DNA from: CAZRIP01 sp964600165
GTDB lineage: Bacteria; Elusimicrobiota; Elusimicrobia; UBA1565; UBA9628
Direction of reading: 5' to 3'
Assembly: GCA_964600165.1 (NCBI GenBank)
Contig: CAZRIP010000011.1
Coordinates: 1 to 53,847, forward strand
DNA: 53,847 bases
Below the pieces are notes generated by a model. It was not told the DNA's origin. It searched no databases and saw only the letters and a list, made by a program, of their open reading frames with translations. Below are positions 39,166-47,438 of this stretch, one piece after another; the stretch's first letter is position 1, and each line of letters starts with the position of its first letter. The position numbers and the translations under genes are program-made.

Positions 39166-41982
39166 ATGTCGCGCCTCGCGCTGGCTCTCGTCTACGCGCT
39201 GAACGTCTTTTCCGTCGGCGCATTCGCAGCCGTCGTCGAGGGTCCGAAAGGCGAGCCCGTCCCGTCGATCGCCCCGCTGGCGCCGTTGGCGCTCACTCCG
39301 GCGCTTCCTCTCATAGATTCGCCCGCGCCGAAGCTCGAGGGCGTCGCCGCGATCCCGAAGCTCGCCGCCACGACCTCTCTGCCGCAAGCGGCGAGCGCTC
39401 AGGCGGCGCCGGTCCAGGCCGCCAAGCCGACCGTCGCCGGCCGCTTGCGCGCGTTCGCGTCGGCCTCGACGAGGGTCTTCGCGAATCCATCGGTAAACGC
39501 CGGGAACGATCGCCGCGCCGTTGATTTCACGCTGTCGCCTTCACGAAACGGGGCTTCCGACGCGGAGCCCGTGGCCACGCCTCGGACCTCGCAGAGCGCC
39601 CCGCAGCTTCTCGCGCGCCCGCCGTCCGGCTCGGGTCCGCGCAAGGCGCCGCGCGGCGTGCGCGCCTACGTGGCCGGCACCTTCGGCGCGCAGCTGGCCA
39701 ACAACGCTCTCCAAGTCACGCTTCCGCTCCTCTTGATCCAAGTGTCCGGACCCGCGGCCGCCGCCTGGGTCACCGGCGTCTCCACGCTGCTCGACACGGC
39801 CGGCACGCTCGTCGGCGGCTGGCTGTCGACGCGCGCCTCTCCGGCGAAGGTCCTGGTCGTCTCGAGCCTCGCCCGCGCGTTCGCCGTCGCGGCGATCCCC
39901 GTCGTCATGCTGACGCACGCTCCGGGCGTCGCCGCGCTGGCGGCGATCGCCTGCGTCGACGCGCTCGCGCGCGGGATCGCCGACACCTCGCGCAAGACCG
40001 TCCCGACGATCCTCGCCTCCGACGGCGACGGGATCAGGCAGATCAACTCTTCTTATCAGACGGCCTTCGAGGCCGGCGGCGTGGCGGGCCCCGCGCTCGT
40101 CGGCCTTCTGATGACGCAGCTCGGCGGCGCCGCGGCGCAGTGGGTGGCCCCGGCGGCGTTCGCGGTGATCGCGGGCGTCTATTCTTTCATACCCCGCGGA
40201 AAGCCTCAGGCCCGGACCACGTCCTCCTCAGCGGAAGACGGCGCGAAGCCCGCGCCCGCGCCGGCGAAAAATACGTGGCTGCTCAAGGCCGTCGTCGCGA
40301 CCGGCCTGCTGACTCTTTATCCTCTCAAGGGCGTGCTGCCCGCCGTGTTCGCCTCCGGCGTTCTCCATCACCCGAGCGCGGCGGCCTGGCTTGCCGCGGC
40401 TTTCGGCGTCGGCGGCGTGATCGGCTCTCGCATCTACGCGCGGTGGAACAAGAAACTGCCGCTCTCCGGCTGGCTCAAGGCCGGCGCGGCCGGCGCTGTT
40501 TTCCTCGGCCTAGCGTGGCTGCCGGGAAGCCTCTACGCCGCCGCCGCGGGCGTGCTGCTCTTCGCGACGCTCAATTCCGCCGCGCGCGTCGCGCAGGACT
40601 CAGACATCATGGAGAAAGCGCGGGGGCCCGAGGCCGGCAAGGCGATCGGCTGGGCGCGCTTCGCGTCGAACATCACCTCGGCCTCGCTGCGGTTCCTGGT
40701 CGGCGGCGCGTTCGCGCTCGCCGGCGGCCAAGGCGGCTGGCTGCTGATCGCGGCGGGCCTCGCCGGCATCGGCGCGCTCGCCTGGTGGAACGCGGGCCAT
40801 CGGCTCTTGCCGCGGCTTTTACTCGGCGTGGGGCTCGCCGTCTCGCCTCAAGCGGCGCGCCGGAACATCTTCGACAAGGATCCGGCCGGCGACGCGCCGA
40901 ACATCCGCCGCAATTATCGGCACGCGACGAAAGGCCCGCATTTCTACTTCCGCAACGCCCTGCTGCCGATGCAGGAGCGCTTCGCGCAGCTCATGGATTT
41001 GCGCGGCATGCCGAAGGTGTTCCTGCACGGCTCGCCGCACGTCGACAACTACGCCAAGAGCGCCAACGGCGCGGCGATGGTCGACTTCGACCGCGCGCGC
41101 GTCGGCCCCTACGCCTGGGACATCGTGCGCCTCATGGTCTCCATCTCTCTGCGGAGGAAAAAGCTCCGCGGTTTCCTCGATCCCAAAGTCTTGAAACAGC
41201 TCAAGAAGGGCTATCTTCACGGGCTGCGCCATCCTGACCGGCCGTTCTCCGAGATGCGCGAGCTCAAGGACCGCAAGCCCGAGAGGGACGAGCGCTCCGT
41301 CGACGCTTACCTCGCGGCGAACGGGAAGTGGGCCGAGGAAATGCGCAACGATCCGCTGCCCGTCGACAGCCCCAAGATCGAGTCCTTGGTCGCGGGCTAC
41401 CTCGCCAACCGCGGCGAACGGCGCGAAGATTACACGATCGAGGAAGCCGGCCGCGGCGAGGGCTCGATGGGCTTTAGGGCGATCTATTTGGTCGTGCTCA
41501 AGCACCGCGATCCTCATCGCGACCGGTTGCTGCTCAACTTCAAGCAGGCGCGCACCGATCCCGACACCGAGTGGTACACGAACCCCTACGACTCCGAGAC
41601 CGAGCGCATGCTCGAGGCCGCCGAGCTCTACGCCCCTGATTGGGAGCTCGCGCCGGGCTGGGTCAAGCTCGACGGCGTCGAATATTACGTACGAGGGATC
41701 CCCCCTCAAAACGCCAAGCTCAAGAAGATGCTCGGCCGCGGCGAGCAGAAGGACTTCGCCTATGCCGTCGGCACTCAGCTGGGCCGCGCGCACGCCCTCT
41801 CTTCTTCCATGAACGGATCGAGCGCCGCGCAATTGGAGCGCCGATTCAAGGACGATTTCGAAGGCATCGCCGCGTCCGGCGAGACGATCCGCGACGAGAT
41901 CCTGGCCGCGCACGAGCGTTATCTCAAGCGCATGAAGAAAGAAGGCCTCGAGCCCGATGTGAACGAAAAAGGAGACGAATGA
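39166..41982 (+). CDS. MFS transporter fused to a DUF2252 kinase-like domain
   Basis: 938 residues. Signal peptide 1-22 (ending VGAFA), an Ala/Pro-rich linker to about 165, an MFS-type domain of about 11-12 helices at 165-560, then a DUF2252 domain at about 565-930. The DUF2252 part has FLHGSPHVDNYA, VDFDRARVGPYAWDIVRL, AGRGEGSMGFRAIY, LLNFKQAR and LGRAHALSSS, matching the kinase/aminoglycoside-phosphotransferase-like fold. GGAGG is 1 nt before the ATG and TACAAT 6 nt before it. The next gene overlaps by 4 bp. The MFS half is related to the MFS at 43183. Substrate unknown. Confidence 0.82.
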   Translation: MSRLALALVYALNVFSVGAFAAVVEGPKGEPVPSIAPLAPLALTPALPLIDSPAPKLEGVAAIPKLAATTSLPQAASAQAAPVQAAKPTVAGRLRAFASASTRVFANPSVNAGNDRRAVDFTLSPSRNGASDAEPVATPRTSQSAPQLLARPPSGSGPRKAPRGVRAYVAGTFGAQLANNALQVTLPLLLIQVSGPAAAAWVTGVSTLLDTAGTLVGGWLSTRASPAKVLVVSSLARAFAVAAIPVVMLTHAPGVAALAAIACVDALARGIADTSRKTVPTILASDGDGIRQINSSYQTAFEAGGVAGPALVGLLMTQLGGAAAQWVAPAAFAVIAGVYSFIPRGKPQARTTSSSAEDGAKPAPAPAKNTWLLKAVVATGLLTLYPLKGVLPAVFASGVLHHPSAAAWLAAAFGVGGVIGSRIYARWNKKLPLSGWLKAGAAGAVFLGLAWLPGSLYAAAAGVLLFATLNSAARVAQDSDIMEKARGPEAGKAIGWARFASNITSASLRFLVGGAFALAGGQGGWLLIAAGLAGIGALAWWNAGHRLLPRLLLGVGLAVSPQAARRNIFDKDPAGDAPNIRRNYRHATKGPHFYFRNALLPMQERFAQLMDLRGMPKVFLHGSPHVDNYAKSANGAAMVDFDRARVGPYAWDIVRLMVSISLRRKKLRGFLDPKVLKQLKKGYLHGLRHPDRPFSEMRELKDRKPERDERSVDAYLAANGKWAEEMRNDPLPVDSPKIESLVAGYLANRGERREDYTIEEAGRGEGSMGFRAIYLVVLKHRDPHRDRLLLNFKQARTDPDTEWYTNPYDSETERMLEAAELYAPDWELAPGWVKLDGVEYYVRGIPPQNAKLKKMLGRGEQKDFAYAVGTQLGRAHALSSSMNGSSAAQLERRFKDDFEGIAASGETIRDEILAAHERYLKRMKKEGLEPDVNEKGDE

Positions 41983-42548
41983 AGAAGACCATCATCACCG
42001 TTGCCGCGCTCGCGTGCGCGACCGCTTTGTATGCGGCTGAGCTCGAGAAGACGCCCCTTCCCTCGCCGACCCCGACGCCGGCTTTCGCGCCGGCGACAGG
42101 CCCGGCCGGATCGATCGTCGAAGGCGTCGGCGCGCGGCTCGACGCCGCCATAGCGCCGGACGCCAAACCAGAGGCCGCCGGCGAGGCGCTGGCCGACGCG
42201 GCGACCCTGCTCCAAGGCGGCGCCGCGCGTCCGCAGGCCGCGGCGGCCGACGCAGCCGGCGCCGCGTCCGTGACGGCCTCGGCGACTCCCGGCGCCGCGC
42301 CCGCGCGGTCTCTCGCGCCGGCGCAGCGAGGCGGCGCCCGCGCCGCGACGATCGGCGACGCCATACCCCGGCCGCGCGAGCAAAAAAAGACCGGCGAAGG
42401 CGTCCTCCACATGACGGCGGCGATCGTCTTCATCGCCGCCATGCTGATCGCCTACATGTTCCTCATCAACGGCTTGGTGCAATACACCAACGACGTAGAG
42501 CTGGAACTTCAACAGCAGATGCGCCAGGGCGACGACTGGAGCCAATGA
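41979..42548 (+). CDS. Small exported/membrane protein with Ala/Pro-rich segment
   Basis: 189 residues. Signal peptide 1-19 (ending LYAAE), about 120 Ala/Pro/Thr-rich residues, then one C-terminal transmembrane helix (MTAAIVFIAAMLIAYMFLI, about 145-163) and an acidic/Gln-rich cytoplasmic end. ATG overlaps the upstream stop and its own stop overlaps the next ATG, so it is an integral part of the four-gene operon. Possibly an accessory subunit of the neighbouring transporters. Confidence 0.75.
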   Translation: MKKTIITVAALACATALYAAELEKTPLPSPTPTPAFAPATGPAGSIVEGVGARLDAAIAPDAKPEAAGEALADAATLLQGGAARPQAAAADAAGAASVTASATPGAAPARSLAPAQRGGARAATIGDAIPRPREQKKTGEGVLHMTAAIVFIAAMLIAYMFLINGLVQYTNDVELELQQQMRQGDDWSQ

Positions 42549-43186
42549 AGAGGACGATCGTCTTCGGCGACGTGCACGGCTGCATCCGCGAGCTCGAGGA
42601 CCTGGTGGGTCTCGCGCGCCCCGCCGCCGGAGATATGCTGGTCAGCGTCGGCGACATCATCGGCAAAGGGCCCGAGAGCCGCGCCGTGCTCGATTGGGCG
42701 ATCGCCACGCCGAACCTGATGGGAGTGCTCGGCAACCACGAGCTGCGTTTCCTCGAAAGCTGGCGCCGCGGCGAGACGCCCCGCGAGAAATCCTACGATG
42801 AGGACACGGTCCGGCAGCTCGGCCCGCGCTTCGATCTTTACATGCGCTGGCTCGAACGGTGGCCGCTGACCCTCGAGGACAAGAGCAAGGTGATCGTCCA
42901 CGCGGGATTCGACCCCCGCATGCCTCTCGCCGGACAGGATCCCAGGATTCTCTGCAACATCCGCCGGCTCGAGGACGGCACGCCTTGGTACGAGCAATAC
43001 ACGCTCTCGCGGCTCGTCGTGTTCGGCCATTGGGTGCGCCGCAGCGTGCTCTTGCGCGACAACGCGATAGGCCTCGACACGGGCTGCGTCTACGGCGGAC
43101 GGCTCTCCGCGCTGATCTTGCCCGAGCTGCGCGTGATCTCCGTCCCCGCGCGGCGCGCCTACGTCGGCCGGGAAGCCTGGGCGTGA
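42545..43186 (+). CDS. PPP-family metallophosphatase (Ser/Thr phosphatase or Ap4A-hydrolase-like)
   Basis: 213 residues. The dinuclear metal motifs GDVHG (8-12), VGDIIGKGPES, GNHELRF, VHAGFDP and FGHWV are in order, as in PrpA/ApaH-type enzymes. It hydrolyses phosphomonoesters or dinucleotide polyphosphates; the exact substrate cannot be told. It is cytosolic and translationally coupled on both sides between two transporters, one carrying a kinase-like domain, so a phosphorylation-reversal role is conceivable. Confidence 0.88.
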   Translation: MKRTIVFGDVHGCIRELEDLVGLARPAAGDMLVSVGDIIGKGPESRAVLDWAIATPNLMGVLGNHELRFLESWRRGETPREKSYDEDTVRQLGPRFDLYMRWLERWPLTLEDKSKVIVHAGFDPRMPLAGQDPRILCNIRRLEDGTPWYEQYTLSRLVVFGHWVRRSVLLRDNAIGLDTGCVYGGRLSALILPELRVISVPARRAYVGREAWA

Positions 43187-44373
43187 GGGCGAAGCAGGCC
43201 GGCTTTCTCGGCGGCGTCCTCGTCGCCGAGATCGCGAACAACGCCCTGCACATCGCCCAGCCGCTGCTGATCTACGAGCTCACGCATTCCTTCGGCAAGG
43301 CCGCGCTTTTCACCTCCGGAGAGACCCTCGTCCACATGGCCGGCACGGCCGCCGCCGGCTGGCCGTGCGACCGCCTCGGCTCGCGCCGCGTGCTCTTCTG
43401 GTCGACGATCCTGCGCGGCTGCGCTCTCGCCGCGATCCCGCTTTTGTGGTCCTGCGGGAGGCTGACGCTGGGCCTGGCCGCCGCGGCCTATACCGCCGAC
43501 GCCTTCATCCGCGGCGCGTTCGACACGGCCGTCCACGCTCTCCCGATGGGCCTGGCCGAGGGGCAAGCCGAGCGAGACCGCTTGAACGCCCGCTACGAGC
43601 TCTGCTTCGACCTCGGCGCCGTCGCCGGGCCCTCGCTGTTGGCCGTGATCATGGCGCGGGCGTCGGGCTTCGCCGCCAACGCGCTCGTGCCCTTCGGATT
43701 CCTCGCGGGAGCGCTGGCGTTTCTCGCGATCCCCGCCTCCGCGGACGCCGCGAGCGGGCAAAGGGCCCGGACCGGGACCTTCGAGGGATTGAGGCTGCTG
43801 CTGAAAGATCGCGGCCTGTTGATCTCGTGCCTGGGCCTGGCGTCGTTCAACCTCTATCCCCTGCGTAAGCTCGTCGCGGCCTTCTTCGCGAAGGCGCTCT
43901 TGGGCGACGGCGCGGCGGCGGGCTGGCTCGGCGCGGCGTTCGGCCTCGGCGGAGTCTGCGGCTCACTGCTCTACGACCGACGCGGCGCGCGCTCGCGGCC
44001 GGAGGGCTGGATACTGCTCGGCGCGCTCGGAGCGCTCGCGCTGGCGTTCGGCTGGATCCCCGAGGCGTTCTGGCCGATGGCCGCCTGCGTCTTCGCGTTC
44101 TCGCTGACGAACGTCTGCGCGCGGCTGGCGCTGACGCGCAAGGTCCAGGAGCGCACGCCCGTCGCGCTCGCCGGCGGCGTGACCGCCGTGACGCGCGCGG
44201 CCTCGAACTTGTCCTCGGTCGGGATCAAAGCCGTCGTCGGCGCGGCTTTCGCCCTCGGCGCGAGCGGCGCGGAGGCCTTCACGATCGTCGGCCTCGGCCT
44301 GACGGTCTTGGCGGTCGTGCAGCTCGCCCTCGCGTCGGCCGCGCCGCGTCAAGCCGCCGTCGCCGCGTCCTGA
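43183..44373 (+). CDS. MFS transporter related to the MFS half of the 39166 fusion
   Basis: 396 residues, about 12 hydrophobic helices, no signal peptide. It shares A-E/Q-IANNALHI/QV-type helix 1 (EIANNALHIAQPLLIYEL against QLANNALQVTLPLLLIQV), the LVHMAGTAAAGWPCDRLG loop, LYPLRKLVAAFFA and AAGWLGAAFGLGGVCGS with the 39166 protein, so the two are paralogues. GTG start overlaps the phosphatase stop. Last gene of the operon. Substrate unknown. Confidence 0.85.
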   Translation: MRAKQAGFLGGVLVAEIANNALHIAQPLLIYELTHSFGKAALFTSGETLVHMAGTAAAGWPCDRLGSRRVLFWSTILRGCALAAIPLLWSCGRLTLGLAAAAYTADAFIRGAFDTAVHALPMGLAEGQAERDRLNARYELCFDLGAVAGPSLLAVIMARASGFAANALVPFGFLAGALAFLAIPASADAASGQRARTGTFEGLRLLLKDRGLLISCLGLASFNLYPLRKLVAAFFAKALLGDGAAAGWLGAAFGLGGVCGSLLYDRRGARSRPEGWILLGALGALALAFGWIPEAFWPMAACVFAFSLTNVCARLALTRKVQERTPVALAGGVTAVTRAASNLSSVGIKAVVGAAFALGASGAEAFTIVGLGLTVLAVVQLALASAAPRQAAVAAS

Positions 44374-44421
44374 CGCGCTCGTCGCGTCCCGAAGGCCCTT
44401 CCGTTGCTATCCTTTGAGGAA

Positions 44422-45228
44422 ATGGCGTCACGGCTCGACCGAAGGCCCGCCAAAGGAGCGCGCCGGTTCGTCGCCGAGCGCCTCGCCCGCGCGATGGGCG
44501 AGCTGAGCAAGCCCGGCCCGCTCGAGCCGCGCGTCCACGGCGCCCGCCGCGACCTGCGCAAGGCGCGCGCCGCGTTGAAGCTTCTTCGCCCCGCGATCGG
44601 GAAGAGCTCTTATAAAAAAGAAAACGCGCTCTGCCGCGAGGCCGGACGGCTCCTCTCGCCGGCGCGCGACGCCCAGGCGCTCGCGGCCGCGTGGCGCGGG
44701 CTCCACGTGCGCGCGCCGCGGATTTCCCGCGCGCTCGCGGACGAGGCGCGCGAGGCCTCCGAAAGCCTCGACTCCGTCAAAAGCCTGACTTTCTTGTCGA
44801 TGGCGCGCTCCCGCGCGAAAAAGATCGCGCCTTCGAAGTCCGGCTGGGGCGGCCTCAAGGCCGGGCTGCGCCGCTCTTACGCCGACGCGCGGCGCGCCTG
44901 GAAGCGCGCGCGGCGCTCGGGAGATGACCGCGACTTTCATGAATGGCGCAAGCGAGTCAAAGACGAGCGCTACCAACTGGAGCTGCTCGCCGGGGGCTCC
45001 GGCGCGCTCGAGCGGCTCTCCGACCTGCTCGGCGACGACCACGACTTGGTCGTCTTGCGCGGCAAGCTCGGGCCCGGAGACGCCGCGGCGCTGCGGGCGA
45101 TCGGCAGCAAGCAGGCTCGGCTGAGACGAAAGGCTCTCGCGCTCGCCGAAATGGTCTACGCTCAGTCCGCCGCCGCCTACGAGCGGCGCGTCCGAAGAGC
45201 TTGGAAGCGCGCGCGCGATTTGAAATAA
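44422..45228 (+). CDS. CHAD domain protein
   Basis: 268 residues. CHAD domains are basic helical bundles with conserved His that bind polyphosphate. The two hallmark helices are visible: VHGARRDLRKARAALKLLR near 38 and FHEWRKRVKDERYQLELL near 180, each with His and Lys/Arg on one face. No CYTH domain is fused, but a CYTH/VTC-like protein follows 7 nt downstream. TATCCT lies 8 nt before the ATG, overlapping a GAGGA ribosome-site-like sequence. An upstream TTG at 44404 is less likely. Confidence 0.88.
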   Translation: MASRLDRRPAKGARRFVAERLARAMGELSKPGPLEPRVHGARRDLRKARAALKLLRPAIGKSSYKKENALCREAGRLLSPARDAQALAAAWRGLHVRAPRISRALADEAREASESLDSVKSLTFLSMARSRAKKIAPSKSGWGGLKAGLRRSYADARRAWKRARRSGDDRDFHEWRKRVKDERYQLELLAGGSGALERLSDLLGDDHDLVVLRGKLGPGDAAALRAIGSKQARLRRKALALAEMVYAQSAAAYERRVRRAWKRARDLK

Positions 45229-45235
45229 TCTTCGC

Positions 45236-46030
45236 GTGTCGAAGACGACTGAGCAGATTTGGTCTATTTGCAAGCGATTGGATATCGGCGACCCGCGCTT
45301 CGTCGAGATCGAGTCCAAACGCCGCGTGACCGACGAGGACGCCAAGGACCTCGGCAAGTTCCTCATGAAGATGAAGGACGTCGAGCACGACAAGCGCGTC
45401 ATCTTCTACGACCAGTACCTCGACACGCCGGACTTGAAGCTCCTCAAGCTCGGCGCCAGCCTGCGCCTGCGCTACAAGGGCGACGGCTCGAACGTCTACC
45501 TCCAGTATAAAGGTCCGGGCTTCCTGAAAGACGGCCTCTTGTACCGGTCGGAGTTCTCCTCGGAAAAGCTCGAGCACGTCGTGCGCGAGGAGAGCCACCA
45601 CGACGTGATCCACTTCACGGATACTTCCGTGCGCAAGATCCTGGAGGAGCACGTCGACCCGAACATGGCCCACGCCATGCAGCGCCACCTCGGCATGGGC
45701 GTCATCGCGCGCATCAACAGCGGCCCCATCCTATGCAGCTACCAGAAGGATAAGTTCATCGTCGACCTGGGCAGCGCTTTTCTCGAGCCGTCGCTGGACC
45801 GCCTCTTCGCGTTTCATGTGAGCAAAAACGGCCTCCATTCGGTCTCGACCTTCTGGGAGTACGAGAACGAGATCAAGACCGACGAGGAGGGCCTCGAGGA
45901 CAAGCTCGAGCACCTCGACGAGCTCCTCAAGTTCGACCGGGACCTGGCCAAGCGCTTCGACCTCAAGCCGGAGCGCCTAGACAAGTACCACCGCTGCGCC
46001 AGCTGCTTCCTGACCATCCGCCGCCACTGA
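45236..46030 (+). CDS. CYTH/VTC-like triphosphate tunnel metalloenzyme
   Basis: 264 residues. The VEIESKRRV strand near the start is an ExExK motif. FYDQYLDTPDLKLL, GASLRLRYKG, VYLQYKGPG, SYQKDKFIVDLG and WEYENEIK supply the charged residues of the triphosphate tunnel fold. The line-up recalls both CYTH triphosphatases and VTC polyphosphate polymerases, and sequence alone does not decide. A DKYHRCASCF end with two Cys is unusual. GTG start 7 nt after the CHAD gene, so co-transcribed. Confidence 0.78.
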   Translation: MSKTTEQIWSICKRLDIGDPRFVEIESKRRVTDEDAKDLGKFLMKMKDVEHDKRVIFYDQYLDTPDLKLLKLGASLRLRYKGDGSNVYLQYKGPGFLKDGLLYRSEFSSEKLEHVVREESHHDVIHFTDTSVRKILEEHVDPNMAHAMQRHLGMGVIARINSGPILCSYQKDKFIVDLGSAFLEPSLDRLFAFHVSKNGLHSVSTFWEYENEIKTDEEGLEDKLEHLDELLKFDRDLAKRFDLKPERLDKYHRCASCFLTIRRH

Positions 46031-46039
46031 CGCGCGGCG

Positions 46040-46075
46040 TGGTATAATCTTTTACCGCCGCTAGGAGGACTCCCC
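46040..46075 (+). promoter_or_regulatory. Extended -10 promoter and strong ribosome-binding site
   Basis: TGGTATAAT (46040-46048) is a perfect extended -10. TAGGAGGA (46062-46069) lies 6 nt before the ATG at 46076. This is the most complete leadered start signal in the window, which suggests high expression. Confidence 0.7.
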
Positions 46076-46462
46076 ATGCAAAACCCCGTTTCTCAGGAAG
46101 CCGTCAAGCACGCCGTCGCGCACGCCGAGCTCGCCGAAGCTCAGGCCGCCAACGCCAAGACCAAGGCCAAGGCCGCGAAGGCCGCGTACAAGCTGGCCAA
46201 GAAGGCCGCGAAGGCCGCCAAGAAAGCCGCGAAAACCGCGCGCAAGAAGGCCGACGCCGCGCTCGAGGCCGCCAAGAAGCTGCGCGCGCCCAAGCCCGCG
46301 AAAGCCAAGCCCCTAGCCAAAAAGGTCGTGCGGATCGCCAAGCGCAAGTACGTCCGCCGCGCCAAGCCCGAGCCTTTCCCCGAGGCCGTGGAGCAGGCGA
46401 TCCCCGCCACCGAGACCGAGACGGTCGAGACCGCGCCGGCTGAGCAGCAGCACACCGCTTAA
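46076..46462 (+). CDS. Lys/Ala-rich histone-H1-like protein
   Basis: 128 residues. Residues 25-105 are almost only Ala, Lys and Arg, with repeated AAKKAAK units, forming a basic helix like the H1/AlgP-type tails of bacterial nucleoid proteins. The C-terminal 25 residues are acidic. It could bind DNA, RNA or polyphosphate. It is monocistronic, with its own strong promoter, ribosome-binding site and terminator, and lies directly after the CHAD-CYTH pair. Confidence 0.75.
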   Translation: MQNPVSQEAVKHAVAHAELAEAQAANAKTKAKAAKAAYKLAKKAAKAAKKAAKTARKKADAALEAAKKLRAPKPAKAKPLAKKVVRIAKRKYVRRAKPEPFPEAVEQAIPATETETVETAPAEQQHTA

Positions 46463-46473
46463 GAGCCGTCCGT

Positions 46474-46517
46474 AAAACAGAAGAGCCTTCGCCGTGAGAC
46501 GGAGGCTCTTCTGTTTT
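46474..46517 (+). terminator. Intrinsic terminator of the Lys/Ala-rich gene
   Basis: AAAACAGAAGAGCCT (46474-46488) pairs perfectly with AGGCTCTTCTGTTTT (46503-46517) over 15 bp, and CCGT/ACGG pairs inside the loop. The A/T ends of the stem give a T-run on both strands, so it may act in both directions. Confidence 0.85.
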
Positions 46518-46521
46518 AGTT

Positions 46522-46608
46522 CGTTGCTCGTTGGCAACGCAGGGGCGTGATGGTTCCCCTCATCATCCGCCACGTGGCGGATGATGACCCTCTCCGTGTC
46601 ACGCGGAG
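46522..46608. repeat. Hairpin cluster with a 28-bp perfect palindrome
   Basis: CGTTGC/GCAACG (46522-46539), AGGGG/CCCCT (46541-46560), a loopless perfect palindrome TCATCATCCGCCAC/GTGGCGGATGATGA (46560-46587), and CTCCG/CGGAG (46592-46608). It fills the gap between a terminator and the next promoter. No ORF, no T-run. Confidence 0.6.
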
Positions 46609-46633
46609 TTTAAGCGCCGTTCACCCACATTCA

Positions 46634-46663
46634 TTGGTACGGTTCTGCGCCTGCCGGTATACT
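46634..46663 (+). promoter_or_regulatory. Leaderless-type promoter of the LpxH-like gene
   Basis: TTGGTA (46634-46639), 18-bp spacer, TATACT (46658-46663), 7 nt (GCCCCCG), ATG at 46671. No ribosome-binding site. Confidence 0.6.
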
Positions 46664-46670
46664 GCCCCCG

Positions 46671-47438
46671 ATGACGCCAGAGAACCGGCACTACCGGGCG
46701 ATCTGGATCTCCGACGTGCACCTCGGCACCCGAGGCTGCAAGGCCGAGTTTCTCCTCGATTTCCTCAAGCACAACGAGGCCGACACGTGGTATCTGGTCG
46801 GCGACATCATCGACGGCTGGGCGCTCAAGCGCGGCTGGGGCGGCTGGCGCCAAGAGCATAACGACGTCGTCCAGAAGCTCTTGAGAAAGGCGCGCAAGGG
46901 CGCGCGCGTCGTCTACATCCCCGGCAATCACGACGAGCTGGCCCGGGAATTCCTCGGCATGCACTTCGGCGGCGTCGAGCTCGCCAACGCCGCGCTGCAC
47001 AAGACCGCCGACGGGCGGCGCTTCCTCGTCATGCACGGCGACCAGTACGACGCCGTCATCAAGTGCGCGAAGTGGCTGGCTCACCTCGGCTCCTGGGCCT
47101 ACGATCTCGCCGTGGTGCTCAACCAGTGGCTCAACTACGTGCGCCTGAGATTCGATCTGCCCTATTGGTCGCTCGCGAAGTACCTCAAGATGAAGGTCAA
47201 GAACGCGCAGAACTTCATCGGCGACTTTCGCGAGGTCATGGTCCACGAGGCGCGGCGGCGCGGCTTCGACGGCGTGATCTGCGGCCACATCCACCATCCC
47301 GAGATCACGGACATGCAAGGCACGCTCTACATCAACGACGGCGATTGGGTCGAGAGCTGCACGGCGCTCGTGGAGCGCGAAAACGGCGCGCTCGAGCTCC
47401 TGACCTGGTCGCGCGTCGAGGAGGCGGTCCCCGCGTGA
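46671..47438 (+). CDS. LpxH-like metallophosphoesterase (UDP-2,3-diacylglucosamine diphosphatase family)
   Basis: 255 residues. Calcineurin-like motifs: SDVHLG (14-19), GDIIDGW, GNHDE, MHGDQYD and GHIHHPE. The order and the YWSLAKYLKMKVKNAQNFI insert match the large LpxH-like group often annotated as UDP-2,3-diacylglucosamine diphosphatase. True LpxH makes lipid X for lipid A; this subgroup may act on other glycolipids. The next gene is a coupled glycolipid glycosyltransferase, consistent with envelope lipid work. Confidence 0.85.
   Translation: MTPENRHYRAIWISDVHLGTRGCKAEFLLDFLKHNEADTWYLVGDIIDGWALKRGWGGWRQEHNDVVQKLLRKARKGARVVYIPGNHDELAREFLGMHFGGVELANAALHKTADGRRFLVMHGDQYDAVIKCAKWLAHLGSWAYDLAVVLNQWLNYVRLRFDLPYWSLAKYLKMKVKNAQNFIGDFREVMVHEARRRGFDGVICGHIHHPEITDMQGTLYINDGDWVESCTALVERENGALELLTWSRVEEAVPA

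Noticed and set aside
46591..46612. TGTCACGCGG at 46597 as a Pho box
   Set aside because: Only one TGTCA unit is present; nothing similar lies 11 bp away on either side.
46474..46670. CRISPR or mobile-element end because of dense inverted repeats
   Set aside because: No direct repeats with spacers, no transposase, no target duplication; the structures are a terminator and unrelated hairpins.
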